From Pseudoalteromonas umbrosa (GTDB lineage: Bacteria; Pseudomonadota; Gammaproteobacteria; Enterobacterales; Alteromonadaceae), in assembly GCF_030125375.1 (NCBI RefSeq), contig NZ_JASJUU010000003.1, forward strand, positions 1,119,174 to 1,183,173: DNA of 64,000 bases, read 5' to 3'. Under the pieces are notes generated by a model that was not told where the DNA came from, searched no databases, and saw nothing but the letters and a program-made list of their open reading frames with translations. A program made the position numbers and the translations under genes. Below, piece by piece: positions 1 through 10,361 of the stretch; within the stretch, counting starts at the first letter, position 1, and every line of letters starts with the position of its first letter.

Positions 1-1
1 T

Positions 2-3000
2 AAAGCCCAATTATTAGAACACGTTAAATCGAGCACGATGCAAAGTAAGATGATACGTGTTACCAAAGAAGAAAAAGCAAACGGTATTCCACTGTCATTT
101 GCGCAACAGAGATTGTGGTTCATTGACAAATTAAAAGGCTCTAATTCGAGTTATCACGTGCAGGGGGGCTTTAAGCTGGTTGGCTCTCTAAATATTGAAG
201 CATTAACTCAGGCTTTTAAAACAGTTATTGAGCGCCATGAAAGTCTAAGAACCGTTTTTATTGAGCGAGACGGAGAGCCTTTACAAGTTGTAAAAGGGTC
301 ATTTGACTTTGCGCTGAACATTAAAGAGATGTCATTATCTAAGGATGAGATTAACGAGGCCCTTAGGGATGAGGCAACTAAGCCATTTAATCTTACTGAA
401 GACCTAATGTTACGCGTCTTGTTGATAAAACAATCGGAAAATGAACATTTATTATTGTTCACAATTCATCATATTGCTACAGATGGATGGTCTGTCAGTG
501 TCATGTTGCAAGAGCTCAATGCGCTTTACCGGGCATATAACAATAATCAAGAAAATCCACTGCCTGATCTTGCATTTCAATATGTTGACTTCGCCAACTG
601 GCAACGTAACTCAATTCAAGATGAAGCATTGGATAAGCAGCAAGCATATTGGAAGAATACCCTGGCCGATGCGCCTGAAGTGCATAGCTTACCGCTAGAC
701 TACCCTCGCCCTGCTCGGCCATCCCAAGATGGCGCTTTGTACCAGTCTTCTCTGGATGGCAAGCTAACAACGGCGATCAAAGACTTATGTCAGTCGCAGC
801 AATGTACCTTGTTTATGTTATTGCAAGGTACCTTTGCACTATTACTAAACCGTTGGAGTAACGAAAAAGACATTGTGATGGGGACGCCAATCGCCAACCG
901 CACCCAAACTGAGCTTTTTCCACTCATTGGTTTTTTTGTCAACACCCTTGCATTACGTACAAGGCTAACTGGCAACCCCAGCTTTATAGAATATATTCAG
1001 CAAGTTAAGAATAATACACTAGATGCTTATGCCAATCAGGACGTGCCTTTTGATACCCTTGTTGAAATGCTGAACCCTGCGCGAAGCGAGAGTTTTACTC
1101 CTCTATTTCAGGTCATGTTTTCTTTGCAAAACAACCAAATCCCCGACTTTGACTTTGATGGTTTAACATTTTCACCGTTGACTGAAAACATGCGCATAGC
1201 CAAATTTGATATCACTTTGAATATTGAGGATAAAGGTGGGCGGCTAAACTGTGACTGGGAATACAACCCTCAGTTGTTCTCAAGCTCAACTATAGATGCT
1301 TTGGCAAGTGCTTTTGAGGTGCTGTTAAGCAATATTACCGTGTCGCCAGAAAGCCCTGTCTTGTCACTACCAATTGTTTCAGTTGCACAGCGGCAAAATA
1401 TGCAGCTAAAAGCACGTGCAGACCGTCAAACGGCAATTGACCATAGCGCAAGTATAAGTGAAACATTTGAATCATTTGCTCGTCAGTCTCCAGACGCACC
1501 TGCAGTTATCTCTGAACAGATCACTTTAAGCTATGCCGACTTAAACGCTAAAGCCAACCAGTTGGCACACTATCTAGTTCAACAAGGAGTTCAGCCAGGG
1601 GAGCTGGTTGGCGTTAGTTTTACCCGTTGTCCTGACCTTATAGTCTCGATATTGGCGATTTTAAAGGCAGGTGGTGCATATGTACCCTTTGATCCCAACT
1701 ACCCTGAAGAACGCTTAAGCTATATGTTAAAGGACTCCGGTGTAAAGGTTGTACTATCGCAACAAGTACTTGCAAACAAGCTCCCCTTGGATAGCAGCTT
1801 ACAGCAATGTATCTTTGTTGATGATATTCAAGTATTGATGGGGTTACTTGCTAACCCTGTGACAGATCTAAACATCAACGAGATTTACCAGCCGAGCTTG
1901 GCTTATATTAACTATACCTCTGGTTCTACTGGGCAACCTAAGGGCGTCATGGTTAACCAGTTGGGGGTATTGCGTTTAGTGCTTGACGCTGGTTACGTTG
2001 CACTCAATAAACATACCAAGATGCTACAAATTTCTTCCATCAGCTTTGATGCAACAACATTTGAGATATGGGGAGCGCTTTTAAACGGTGGGCAAATAAA
2101 CCTGTACCCGTCAGATTATATCGATGTCCAAATACTTAATAAGCTTATCTTGCAGCGTAAGGTCAATACGCTGTTCATTACTACAGCACTATTTGAGCAA
2201 TGGGCGAGTACATTAGATATATCATCTGATTCTGCACAACAGGACTGGGCGAATTTACAGGTACTTTTGGGCGGTGAAGTGACTTCTCCGTATGCAATTC
2301 AGAAGGTGGTTAACGCTTTGCCAGGCGTACAGGTTACTCATTGTTATGGCCCAACAGAAAATACTACATTTACGACTTGCCACACGGTGAGTAGTGAATT
2401 CGACCCAATTGATATGTTACCCATTGGAAAGCCTATAAATGGTGGTGAGTTATGGGTTTTATCCCCTGAGTTACAAATTATGCCAGATGGGGCAATTGGT
2501 GAGCTATGTATTGGTGGTGCTGGGCTTGCTAAGGGGTACCTCAACGCTGTTGACATTGACCGACAAAAGTTTATCCAACATCCATTTGATGATGAGCCAA
2601 ATGTGCGCCTATATCGTTCTGGTGATCTAGTTCGAAAGTTACCTGATGGTAATTTTGTATTTATTTCTCGAGCCGACAATCAGGTAAAGCTCAGAGGTTT
2701 TCGTATTGAGCTTGGTGAAATAGAAGCATGCTTGTCTGCATACCCTGAAGTTGCTGAAGCACTTGTCATGATCAGAGAAGATGTGCCTGGTGATAGGCGA
2801 TTGGCCGCTTATGTCACGACCAACAGCGCAATGAACCAACAAGCAGATACTCAACTAGCGGTACGGTTAAAAGCACATGTTAAGGGCAAACTACCTGATT
2901 TTATGCTGCCGTCAGCCTTTGTCATCGTGGAAAAGTTCACCCTTAACAACAATGGTAAAATTGACCGTTCCACTTTACCTGTTCCGACTTATACAAGTGA

Positions 3001-3337
3001 ATCAGTAGAGTACGTCGCACCGGAAACGCCAATAGAAGAGAAGTTAGCACAGCTATGGCAAAGCGTGTTGCAGTTAGATGCGCCAGTAAGTGTAATTGGT
3101 AACTTTTTCCATCTGGGTGGGCATTCTTTATTGGCAACTAAATTACTGGCTCAAATCAGTCAGGAGCTTAATGTTGAGCTGCCAGTATCGACGCTATTCA
3201 ATACCGAAAACTTGCGCCAGTTTGCTGTTGAAGTTGACCAAGCAATCACACTCAGCAAGGAAGGTGGTAGCAACCCTGAGCTTATCGTGAATGCCCAAGA
3301 AGTGTCTGCAAGTGAACGTGAGGAGTTTGAACTATGA
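2..3337 (+). CDS. Nonribosomal peptide synthetase, C-A-T module (5' end outside window)
   Basis: One full extension module. The condensation domain has HHxxxDG at residues 144-150 (counted from the ATG at 38). The adenylation domain has YTSGSTG near 626, FDATTFEIW near 670, HCYGPTEN, YRSGDL and NGKID. The carrier domain has GGHSLL with the phosphopantetheine Ser at 1030. The frame is open to the window edge, and the codons before the ATG read AQLLEHVKSTM, like the end of the TubC-type docking helix at the start of the next synthetase. The true start therefore lies upstream. By eye the specificity pocket reads D-A-F-?-L-G-C-T-F plus the A10 Lys, a pattern usually linked to aliphatic residues such as Val or Ile; this is tentative. 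Its stop overlaps the next ATG by 4 bases, so the two are co-translated. Confidence 0.95.
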   Translation, partial: KAQLLEHVKSSTMQSKMIRVTKEEKANGIPLSFAQQRLWFIDKLKGSNSSYHVQGGFKLVGSLNIEALTQAFKTVIERHESLRTVFIERDGEPLQVVKGSFDFALNIKEMSLSKDEINEALRDEATKPFNLTEDLMLRVLLIKQSENEHLLLFTIHHIATDGWSVSVMLQELNALYRAYNNNQENPLPDLAFQYVDFANWQRNSIQDEALDKQQAYWKNTLADAPEVHSLPLDYPRPARPSQDGALYQSSLDGKLTTAIKDLCQSQQCTLFMLLQGTFALLLNRWSNEKDIVMGTPIANRTQTELFPLIGFFVNTLALRTRLTGNPSFIEYIQQVKNNTLDAYANQDVPFDTLVEMLNPARSESFTPLFQVMFSLQNNQIPDFDFDGLTFSPLTENMRIAKFDITLNIEDKGGRLNCDWEYNPQLFSSSTIDALASAFEVLLSNITVSPESPVLSLPIVSVAQRQNMQLKARADRQTAIDHSASISETFESFARQSPDAPAVISEQITLSYADLNAKANQLAHYLVQQGVQPGELVGVSFTRCPDLIVSILAILKAGGAYVPFDPNYPEERLSYMLKDSGVKVVLSQQVLANKLPLDSSLQQCIFVDDIQVLMGLLANPVTDLNINEIYQPSLAYINYTSGSTGQPKGVMVNQLGVLRLVLDAGYVALNKHTKMLQISSISFDATTFEIWGALLNGGQINLYPSDYIDVQILNKLILQRKVNTLFITTALFEQWASTLDISSDSAQQDWANLQVLLGGEVTSPYAIQKVVNALPGVQVTHCYGPTENTTFTTCHTVSSEFDPIDMLPIGKPINGGELWVLSPELQIMPDGAIGELCIGGAGLAKGYLNAVDIDRQKFIQHPFDDEPNVRLYRSGDLVRKLPDGNFVFISRADNQVKLRGFRIELGEIEACLSAYPEVAEALVMIREDVPGDRRLAAYVTTNSAMNQQADTQLAVRLKAHVKGKLPDFMLPSAFVIVEKFTLNNNGKIDRSTLPVPTYTSESVEYVAPETPIEEKLAQLWQSVLQLDAPVSVIGNFFHLGGHSLLATKLLAQISQELNVELPVSTLFNTENLRQFAVEVDQAITLSKEGGSNPELIVNAQEVSASEREEFEL

Positions 3338-6300
3338 GCTTACTTTCATTTCTGATCGAAGCCCAAGAGCAAGATATTATTATCTCGCTACAAGATGACA
3401 AGTTATCAGTTAATGCGGCTAAAGGTGCGTTAACCGATGAAATCAAGCAACAGCTACAGAAAAACAAAGCTGATATCAAGGCTCTCTACGAAAATCTGAA
3501 CATTAGCAATAACAAGGATATTTCTCCCCCTTCATTTGCGCAGCAGCGGTTATGGGTGCTTGACCAAATGGCAGGGGAAAGCTTGCAATACCATATTCCG
3601 ATGACCATGGTTTTTAATGGGTCGCTTAATGTGGCCGCAATGCAATATGCCTTTGATAAAATAGTGCAACGCCATGAAAGTTTGCGAACTGTATTTATAA
3701 AAGATGCAGATCAGGTTTATCAGGTTGTTCGCAAACCGCAACCGTTTCAGTTGCCCGTGATTGATATTCAAGATGCCGTCAACAAAAAAGGCGAGCTGGA
3801 CAGGTTAGTTTCCGAGGAAGCGCAAAAACCGTTTAATTTAAGTCAAGATCTTATGCTGCGTCTTTTTATAGTTAAGGAAGACGCTGAAAGGTTTGTTTTG
3901 CTGGGCAGTATGCACCACATTAATACTGACGGCTGGTCGATGAATGTGATTGTGCAAGAGTTAGAGACTTATTACTGCGCTTATCTGGACAAACAGGATG
4001 ATCCACTTCCAGCACTAGGGCTGCAGTATGCAGACTATGCTCGATGGCAACGCAATTACTTAAAAGGTGAGGTGCTTGAAAACCACCTAGGTTATTGGAA
4101 AAACAAGCTTCAGGCTGCTCCTAAACTTCATGCATTGCCTTTAGACCATACCCGTCCACAGCAAATATCAAGCCGAGGAGCTACGCTTAGGCAGCACTTA
4201 GATGCTGATATAAAGCACGGGTTAGAGGCATTAGCAAATTCCCACAATGCCACCTTATTTATGGTTGTACATGCGGCATTTAGTTACTTTTTATCACGTT
4301 ACAGTGGTGAAAATGACATTGTAATTGGTACACCAATCGCAAATAGGGAAAAAGCACAGTTAGCGCCGCTAGTCGGCTTTTTTGTTAACACGCTACCGCT
4401 GCGCTCAACATTTTCAGCAGAGCAGAGCTTTACTGATTTAATAGAAGATAGCAAGCAAACCATTTTAGATGCGTATGCTCACCAACTACTGCCATTTGAT
4501 AAGGTAATCGATGAGTTACAAATAGAGCGTAGTGTGAGTTACGCACCATTATGCCAAGTAATGCTGTCGTTTCAGGACTGGGGAAGAGGCAATCGTGATG
4601 ATATGGAGATTAACTTCCCAGGTGTCACGTTAGGCCATTTGGAACACCAGTCTGATTTTTCTCAGTTTGAGTTAACCCTTACAGCACTTCCTGTTGAAGA
4701 TGGATTTGTGATGGAGTGGGAATTTTCAACTGACCTATTCCAGCCTGATACCATCACTAAAATGATGAATGGCTTTGAAACCTTGCTTAGAAACGCGATA
4801 ACGACGCCGTCATATCCAGTAAACCGCTTACCACTGCTTGCATTTGAACAACTCGATCAATCGATTAAGCAAGTTCTGGGGCTATCAAATGAGCAACTTA
4901 AAGCGCCATTTACTGATGAACTATGTATTCATGAAGCTTTTGAGCTACAAGCAGCTAAACACCCAAACAAGATTGCAGTAGTTTTTGATAAGCACTCGCT
5001 TACATACAGTGAATTGAATCAACAGGCCAATACACTTGCTCACCATCTACGTGAACAGGGGGTTGGACCGGAGTCCCAGGTGGGTATTTACCTAGATCGC
5101 TCTCAATTAATGGTCGTGGGCATTTTAGGCATCTTAAAGTCAGGAGCGGCGTATGTACCACTTGATATCAGCTTCCCACTCGAGCGCGTTGATGCTTTAT
5201 TAGATGAAACTAAAATAGAAAACCTGGTTACTGAAAAAGTATTCTTCGATACCATTAATTCAGTTAGGCATGATCTCCACCTAATAGATATTGCAGCGTT
5301 AGCAGCTGAGGCGGACACAAGGGATTATAGTAATATCGCGTGTAAGGACATTGGTCTAACGCCTAAAAATCTTGCCTATATCGTATTTACATCTGGTTCT
5401 ACAGGTAAACCCAAAGGGGTTATGGTTGAACACCGCTCAATGATGGTGCGTTTAAACGGGTGGGATCAAGCTTTCTCACTGTATCAACAGCCTCCTTGCG
5501 TTATACAAATGGCTGGGATCACTGTAGATATCTGCCTTGGTGATATGGTGAAGTCATTATTAACAGGTGGCAAATTGGTTGTCACGAGCAAAGAAACATT
5601 GCTGACACCGGAGAAGCTGGTAGCTTTAATGCAAGAAGAGCAAGTCAGTTTCGGCGACTTTGTGCCAGCTGTGCTTAGAATGATGACAGAGTATTTACTG
5701 AGTAATCAGGAAACCTTGAGTGCTTTACGTTACATACTGGTTGGCTCTGAAAGTTGGTATGGAAAAGATCTTAGAGATTTAAAAAAGGTGGTTTCAAGCA
5801 ATGCCCGCTGCATAAATATTTATGGCCAAACAGAATCAATTATTGATGTGAGTTATGCTGATGTAACAGAAAAGGATATTGCCGAAGACTCTGTTATTCC
5901 TATAGGCAGTGCGCTGGACCACACATCCTTATACATCCTTAATAGTGAAAGCCAACTGCAGCCGGCAGGAGTTGCAGGTGAACTTCACATAGGGGGGGAA
6001 GGCCTTGCCCGTGGTTACTTGAATCAGCCAAAGCTGACAGATGAAAAGTTTATTGCCAATCCATTTACTGGGACTGGGAAGCTCTACAAAACAGGGGATC
6101 AGGCTCGATGGTTAAGTGACGGTACCCTTGAGTTTTTAGGCCGCGTAGATCATCAAGTGAAGATACGCGGTTTCCGAATAGAGTTACCCGAGATTGAAGC
6201 TGAATTAAATAAGCACCCTAGTGTTAAGCAAGCTTTAATATTAGTTAAGGAGGTAGCGCTTGGTGATAAAAGGCTGGTGGCTTATTTACAAAAAACAAAC

Positions 6301-8112
6301 CATCCGCAACTTGCTGATACGGCGTTTATCAAAGCAGTAAGGAACGATTTAAAAACTAGGTTACCGCAGTATATGCTGCCATCGGCATTTGTTGTATTAA
6401 GCCACTTCCCAATAACGGTAACGGGTAAAGTTGACAGACAAGCTTTACCTGAGCCGCAATACAGTATTGAACAAGACTATGTGCCACCTACTAATGAGTT
6501 AGAGGAACAACTGTGCCAGATGTGGCAGATCGCATTGAAAGAGCCGACTATTGGTATTACAGATAATTTCTTTAGTGTTGGCGGTGACTCAATTTTGGCG
6601 GTTCGCCTTGTTGCACTTGCTAAGGAAAAGGGAGTACTTTTCAGCGTTAAGGACTTACTTACAAATCAGACCATTGCGGATCTTGCGATGGCGATAAGCA
6701 GTAATAGTGTTGATTGTCAGAACGTCGCCACGAAAGTTGCTCCATTTGCATTGCTCAATGACAAAATAAAAGAAGCAATAGACACACAAGTCTATGAAGA
6801 TGCTTATCCGCTTTCCTACCTACAAAAGGGATTTATAGAGCACAGCCAATTACATGGCAGCTATCACGATATTATGTCAGAAAAAATTAATGCGCCATGG
6901 GATGAGCAATTATTCCGGGCTGCATGGCAGGATATGGTTGAGCAATATGCAATACTTCGAACGGTAGTTGACTTCTCAAGTGAAGAGCCTGTGCAGTGTG
7001 TGTTACGTGACTATCAAGGGTTGATCCAAGTCGTTAACTGGCAAGGTCGAACACTTGCGTCGATAGAAGATGAGTTTGCAGCTTGGTTTAAAGTTGAGTC
7101 ACACCGTCAATTTGATACTAGCATTCCATTATGGCGAATGACTGTACATATCTATGGTAATAACGAATTTGCATTCACCTTTGCCAATCACCATGCCATC
7201 TTAGATGGGTGGAGTGCGTCCATGTTGCTGCCAGAGTTTATTCAGCGCTATCAGGACTATGTGGAAGGAAATAAGGTTCAGGTTCAGCCTGAAACATTGA
7301 AGTTTAATACGTACATCGCCGCTGAAATGCAAGCTTTACAAAGCAATGAATCCTATAAATTTTGGCAAGGTCACCTTGCTAATGCTGAGTTACCTATTTG
7401 GACAGGAAACACTGCAAAAGACATTTACAGGATCAGCAATGATCTGTCTACTTTGCATGACCAACTTGAACAGGCTGCAGCCTCAATGAATGTGTCGCCG
7501 CGAAGTATTGTTCTGGCTGCTCATATGTGGGTACTGGCAAAGGTGAACGGAACTGACAAGATTACCAGCTCTATTGTTCGCCATGGCCGACTAGAGGTTG
7601 ATGGCGGTGATACAGCGATTGGCCTGTTTCTGAATCCTCTTCCTTTGGCTGTAAATACAAAGCAAAAAAGCTGGCGTGAGTTCGTAAACATAGTCGATCT
7701 ACTACAAAAGGACAGTTGGAGTCATAGGCAATATCCGGTGGCACAGCTACAGCAGGCGCTATCGCTAGATTTATCAGGGTGCTTGTTTAATTATGTAGAC
7801 TTTCAAGTAAACCACACCAAAGACGCTGATGGTGCTGCCAATGGAAACAATACCTCCAGCTATATCTGGGAATGTGTTTATATGCACCGCCGGGAATTAG
7901 GGGAGCTAGGTCTTAGGCTGAGCTTTGAGGATAGTGTATTTGACCAAGCTGCACGTGAGCAAATCTTGAGTTATTACGATGCTGCATTACGAGCGATTTT
8001 AAACTCACCTGATTTAAAGCCAAGTGTAGAGTGCTTATCAAGCCCAACAAATCAGGCACTTTTTGCTAATGAAATAAGGCATTCTTTGATAGAAGAAATG
8101 GAGCATGTTTAG
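3334..8112 (+). CDS. Nonribosomal peptide synthetase, docking-C-A-T-C, no thioesterase
   Basis: The order is: N-terminal TubC-like docking domain (about residues 1-55), condensation domain (HHxxxDG at 194-200), adenylation domain (FTSGSTG near 685, YGQTES in place of the usual YGPTE, VTGKVD at the end), carrier domain GGDSI (Ser about 1086), then a second condensation-type domain with HHAILDG from 1286. The protein ends after that domain, with no carrier, reductase or thioesterase. The GGDS carrier followed by a domain with intact HHxxxDG and an upstream YPLSxLQ motif fits a true condensation rather than an epimerisation domain. By eye the pocket reads D-I-G-?-I-V-I-I-D; I cannot assign a substrate. 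Start supported by AGGAG 8 bases upstream. The terminal C domain may hand the chain to an in-trans partner, use a free amine acceptor, or cyclise the product (inference). Confidence 0.95.
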   Translation: MSLLSFLIEAQEQDIIISLQDDKLSVNAAKGALTDEIKQQLQKNKADIKALYENLNISNNKDISPPSFAQQRLWVLDQMAGESLQYHIPMTMVFNGSLNVAAMQYAFDKIVQRHESLRTVFIKDADQVYQVVRKPQPFQLPVIDIQDAVNKKGELDRLVSEEAQKPFNLSQDLMLRLFIVKEDAERFVLLGSMHHINTDGWSMNVIVQELETYYCAYLDKQDDPLPALGLQYADYARWQRNYLKGEVLENHLGYWKNKLQAAPKLHALPLDHTRPQQISSRGATLRQHLDADIKHGLEALANSHNATLFMVVHAAFSYFLSRYSGENDIVIGTPIANREKAQLAPLVGFFVNTLPLRSTFSAEQSFTDLIEDSKQTILDAYAHQLLPFDKVIDELQIERSVSYAPLCQVMLSFQDWGRGNRDDMEINFPGVTLGHLEHQSDFSQFELTLTALPVEDGFVMEWEFSTDLFQPDTITKMMNGFETLLRNAITTPSYPVNRLPLLAFEQLDQSIKQVLGLSNEQLKAPFTDELCIHEAFELQAAKHPNKIAVVFDKHSLTYSELNQQANTLAHHLREQGVGPESQVGIYLDRSQLMVVGILGILKSGAAYVPLDISFPLERVDALLDETKIENLVTEKVFFDTINSVRHDLHLIDIAALAAEADTRDYSNIACKDIGLTPKNLAYIVFTSGSTGKPKGVMVEHRSMMVRLNGWDQAFSLYQQPPCVIQMAGITVDICLGDMVKSLLTGGKLVVTSKETLLTPEKLVALMQEEQVSFGDFVPAVLRMMTEYLLSNQETLSALRYILVGSESWYGKDLRDLKKVVSSNARCINIYGQTESIIDVSYADVTEKDIAEDSVIPIGSALDHTSLYILNSESQLQPAGVAGELHIGGEGLARGYLNQPKLTDEKFIANPFTGTGKLYKTGDQARWLSDGTLEFLGRVDHQVKIRGFRIELPEIEAELNKHPSVKQALILVKEVALGDKRLVAYLQKTNHPQLADTAFIKAVRNDLKTRLPQYMLPSAFVVLSHFPITVTGKVDRQALPEPQYSIEQDYVPPTNELEEQLCQMWQIALKEPTIGITDNFFSVGGDSILAVRLVALAKEKGVLFSVKDLLTNQTIADLAMAISSNSVDCQNVATKVAPFALLNDKIKEAIDTQVYEDAYPLSYLQKGFIEHSQLHGSYHDIMSEKINAPWDEQLFRAAWQDMVEQYAILRTVVDFSSEEPVQCVLRDYQGLIQVVNWQGRTLASIEDEFAAWFKVESHRQFDTSIPLWRMTVHIYGNNEFAFTFANHHAILDGWSASMLLPEFIQRYQDYVEGNKVQVQPETLKFNTYIAAEMQALQSNESYKFWQGHLANAELPIWTGNTAKDIYRISNDLSTLHDQLEQAAASMNVSPRSIVLAAHMWVLAKVNGTDKITSSIVRHGRLEVDGGDTAIGLFLNPLPLAVNTKQKSWREFVNIVDLLQKDSWSHRQYPVAQLQQALSLDLSGCLFNYVDFQVNHTKDADGAANGNNTSSYIWECVYMHRRELGELGLRLSFEDSVFDQAAREQILSYYDAALRAILNSPDLKPSVECLSSPTNQALFANEIRHSLIEEMEHV

Positions 8113-8146
8113 GCCGAGTAGAAAGCACGAAGTGGTGTGACAAAAG

Positions 8147-8190
8147 GTACAGATGTTCGGTTTTAGTGAACATCTGTACAAATCCGAACA
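8147..8190. promoter_or_regulatory. 12-bp perfect palindrome, possible activator site
   Basis: GTACAGATGTTC (8147-8158) and GAACATCTGTAC (8168-8179) are a perfect 12-bp inverted repeat around a 9-base spacer. A second, overlapping pairing TGTTCGG (8154-8160) with CCGAACA (8184-8190) is mutually exclusive with it. No T-run follows on the + strand. Its position about 75 bases upstream of a sigma-54-like promoter is typical of an enhancer site for an NtrC-type activator, and one is encoded downstream at 12970. It could instead be a weak terminator after the synthetase gene. Confidence 0.55.
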
Positions 8191-8252
8191 AATATAAGTT
8201 ATCCATCAGTTTAATGCGGGCCTAAGTTGTTGTTTATAAACTGTTTCATGTT

Positions 8253-8269
8253 TTGGCACATATCTTTCT
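8253..8269 (+). promoter_or_regulatory. Sigma-54-like -24/-12 promoter before the export genes
   Basis: TTGGCAC at 8253-8259 matches the -24 element. Exactly 10 bases after its GG lies TTTCT (8265-8269), a -12 element with TC in place of the usual GC. It lies 36 bases before the adaptor start, and the locus encodes a sigma-54-dependent regulator. The imperfect -12 keeps confidence moderate. Confidence 0.5.
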
Positions 8270-8304
8270 ATACAGACATTAAGCAGCATTAAGGAATACA
8301 TAAG

Positions 8305-9540
8305 ATGAAGATCGAATTAAAAGAAAAAAAACCGTGGAAAAGGTGGGTTAGTATTTCAATATTTTTAATACTAATCGTATATGCGGCATATGCTGTCAGC
8401 AGCAAGTCAGTCAAAACGGTAGATACTACAACATTAAATTTTCAAGTAGTACAAAGTGGCCCGCTTGACGTGTACACCAAGGCATATGGTGAACTAGCAT
8501 CGGCTAAAGAGCGTATTCTAACCGCACCGGCGCTAGGTAAAGTTGCGGACATCCTAGTTCGTCCTGGAACAAAAGTGAGTCCAGATAGCGTTATTTTACG
8601 GCTATCTAATCCGAAATTGGCGCAAGAGGTAAATGAGGCTTCCGGCAAGCTGGCGGAACTGAAAGCACAACGTGAAGCATTTAAATATGAGCAGCAAAGT
8701 GAGCTACTCAGGTATCAGGGAAATATCGCAAATATAGAGGCCAGTGTAGAGAAGGCAAAACTCGAATTATCGCTGAACGAAGAATTGTCCAGACGAGGTG
8801 TTGCCTCAGAGATAGAATTAAAGCGCGCAAAACTATTCCTTAAGCAAGAGAGTAAGAAGTTAGAGTTTGAAAAGCAAAAATACCAACAGTTTAGGGGAAT
8901 GCAGCGCTATCAGTTAACCCAAAGAGACATCATTGTGGATCAGCAGGCTTCTCAAGTCGCGTTATTACAAAAGCAGTTAGACGATATGCAAGTCACAGCT
9001 GGCATTTCGGGTTCACTGCAAAGTTTGGATATTGAGCTAGGCCAAAGTGTACAGTTAGGTCAATCACTTGCAAAGGTGGGCAGCGATGAGGAACTGATAG
9101 CACGCCTTCGTTTACCACAGCATCAAGCGGATCAAATTGATATAAATGCCCCAGTTATCATAAACACACAAAAAGGCTTAATTAATGCCCGCATAACCCG
9201 TGTCGAAAGCATTGTCACCAACGGTACGGTTCAGGCAGAAGCGATCTTAGACAGTGAGTTAACGTCCAATGCCAGACCTGCACTTCAGGTGTCATCACAA
9301 GTATTCATCAAACATGAAGAAAACGCGGTTTATATTACTCAAGCCTCAGGGCTTCGCCCTCGTAGTAAGCAAGCCGCATTTGTGCGTTACGATGATTTAC
9401 TTGTTCAGCGCGAGGTGCTGTTCGGCGAATTGTCTGACGACAAACTTATCATTCGAGAAGGGCTTAGTGTGGGGGATGAGTTAGCTATCTTCGACGCTAC
9501 TGAATACGAACAATACCAACAATTAAACTTAAAAAATTAA
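8305..9540 (+). CDS. HlyD/MacA-type periplasmic adaptor of ABC exporter
   Basis: Membrane-fusion protein of 411 residues. A single N-terminal membrane segment (about residues 15-30) is preceded by a Lys-rich cytoplasmic tip. Then comes a barrel-sandwich half, a long helical hairpin rich in Lys, Glu and Gln (about 110-220), the second half (near residue 235) and a C-terminal beta region. The family links an inner-membrane ABC transporter to an outer-membrane channel. No TolC-like gene is in the window, so the channel is presumably shared. The gene follows the synthetase after 192 bases and precedes the matching ATPase and permease, which suggests peptide export as in MacAB- or PvdRT-type systems (inference). 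Confidence 0.9.
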   Translation: MKIELKEKKPWKRWVSISIFLILIVYAAYAVSSKSVKTVDTTTLNFQVVQSGPLDVYTKAYGELASAKERILTAPALGKVADILVRPGTKVSPDSVILRLSNPKLAQEVNEASGKLAELKAQREAFKYEQQSELLRYQGNIANIEASVEKAKLELSLNEELSRRGVASEIELKRAKLFLKQESKKLEFEKQKYQQFRGMQRYQLTQRDIIVDQQASQVALLQKQLDDMQVTAGISGSLQSLDIELGQSVQLGQSLAKVGSDEELIARLRLPQHQADQIDINAPVIINTQKGLINARITRVESIVTNGTVQAEAILDSELTSNARPALQVSSQVFIKHEENAVYITQASGLRPRSKQAAFVRYDDLLVQREVLFGELSDDKLIIREGLSVGDELAIFDATEYEQYQQLNLKN

Positions 9541-9653
9541 TCTATATTTTCGTGGTTATTCAGCGCTATTTCGCACATTTATTATCTCCCTGAAATGCGG
9601 GGAGAGTGGCCACATAATCCGATTATTATAATTATTACAACAAGGAAATTTTC

Positions 9654-10361
9654 ATGAAAACTGTAGTAGAAATGACAAATATTCATAAGCGCTATGATGG
9701 TCAGCAAGTTGAAACCCATGCTTTGCAAGGTATTTCATTGCACATCAAAGAAGGTGAGTTTGTATCTATTACTGGGCCCTCAGGCTGCGGAAAGTCAACT
9801 CTTTTATCAATCATGGGGTTAATGGACACCGCAAGCGAAGGAAGTTATCAGATTGCGAGTGTAGACACACAAGGTCTAAAAGTAGATCAACGCACTCAAA
9901 TTAGAAACCAACATATTGGCTTTGTTTTTCAGTCTTTCAATCTAATTGATAGCTTAACTGTATTTGAAAATGTTGCTTTACCATTAGAGCATCGTGGGAC
10001 ATCAAAAAATGAAATAAAACAACGTGTTGAAGATGTTCTTAGCCAAGTTGATATGCTTCATCGCAAAGACTACCGACCCAACCAACTGTCAGGTGGACAG
10101 CAACAGCGCATAGCTATTGCACGCGCATTAGTTGGTAATCCTGACCTTATTTTGGTGGATGAACCGACCGGTAACCTTGACAGTAAAAATGGCGATCAAG
10201 TTATGGCATTGCTCGCTCAGCTAAATAAAGATGGTGCAACAATCGTTATGGTAACTCATGACAGTCGCTACTCTCGCTGCGCAACTCGTGAGGTTCAGTT
10301 ACTTGATGGGAAGATTGTATCTGAACAACAAAGCGACGTTGATCTTCAGGGGGTTGCATGA
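9654..10361 (+). CDS. ABC transporter ATPase, LolD/MacB type
   Basis: 235-residue nucleotide-binding subunit with all catalytic motifs: Walker [10 protein letters not shown] (about 41-49), signature [15 protein letters not shown], Walker [13 protein letters not shown] and switch VTHD. The [11 protein letters not shown]-loop and GNLDSKN are typical of the MacB/LolD group, which drive mechanotransmission rather than solute passage across the inner membrane. AAGGAAA lies just upstream of the start. The stop overlaps the permease ATG by 4 bases. It pairs with the adaptor and permease on either side. Confidence 0.95.
   Translation: MKTVVEMTNIHKRYDGQQVETHALQGISLHIKEGEFVSITGPSGCGKSTLLSIMGLMDTASEGSYQIASVDTQGLKVDQRTQIRNQHIGFVFQSFNLIDSLTVFENVALPLEHRGTSKNEIKQRVEDVLSQVDMLHRKDYRPNQLSGGQQQRIAIARALVGNPDLILVDEPTGNLDSKNGDQVMALLAQLNKDGATIVMVTHDSRYSRCATREVQLLDGKIVSEQQSDVDLQGVA

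Noticed and set aside
8147..8179. Terminator after the synthetase operon on the + strand
   Set aside because: The stem is strong but no T-run follows on the + strand; a run is only on the minus side.
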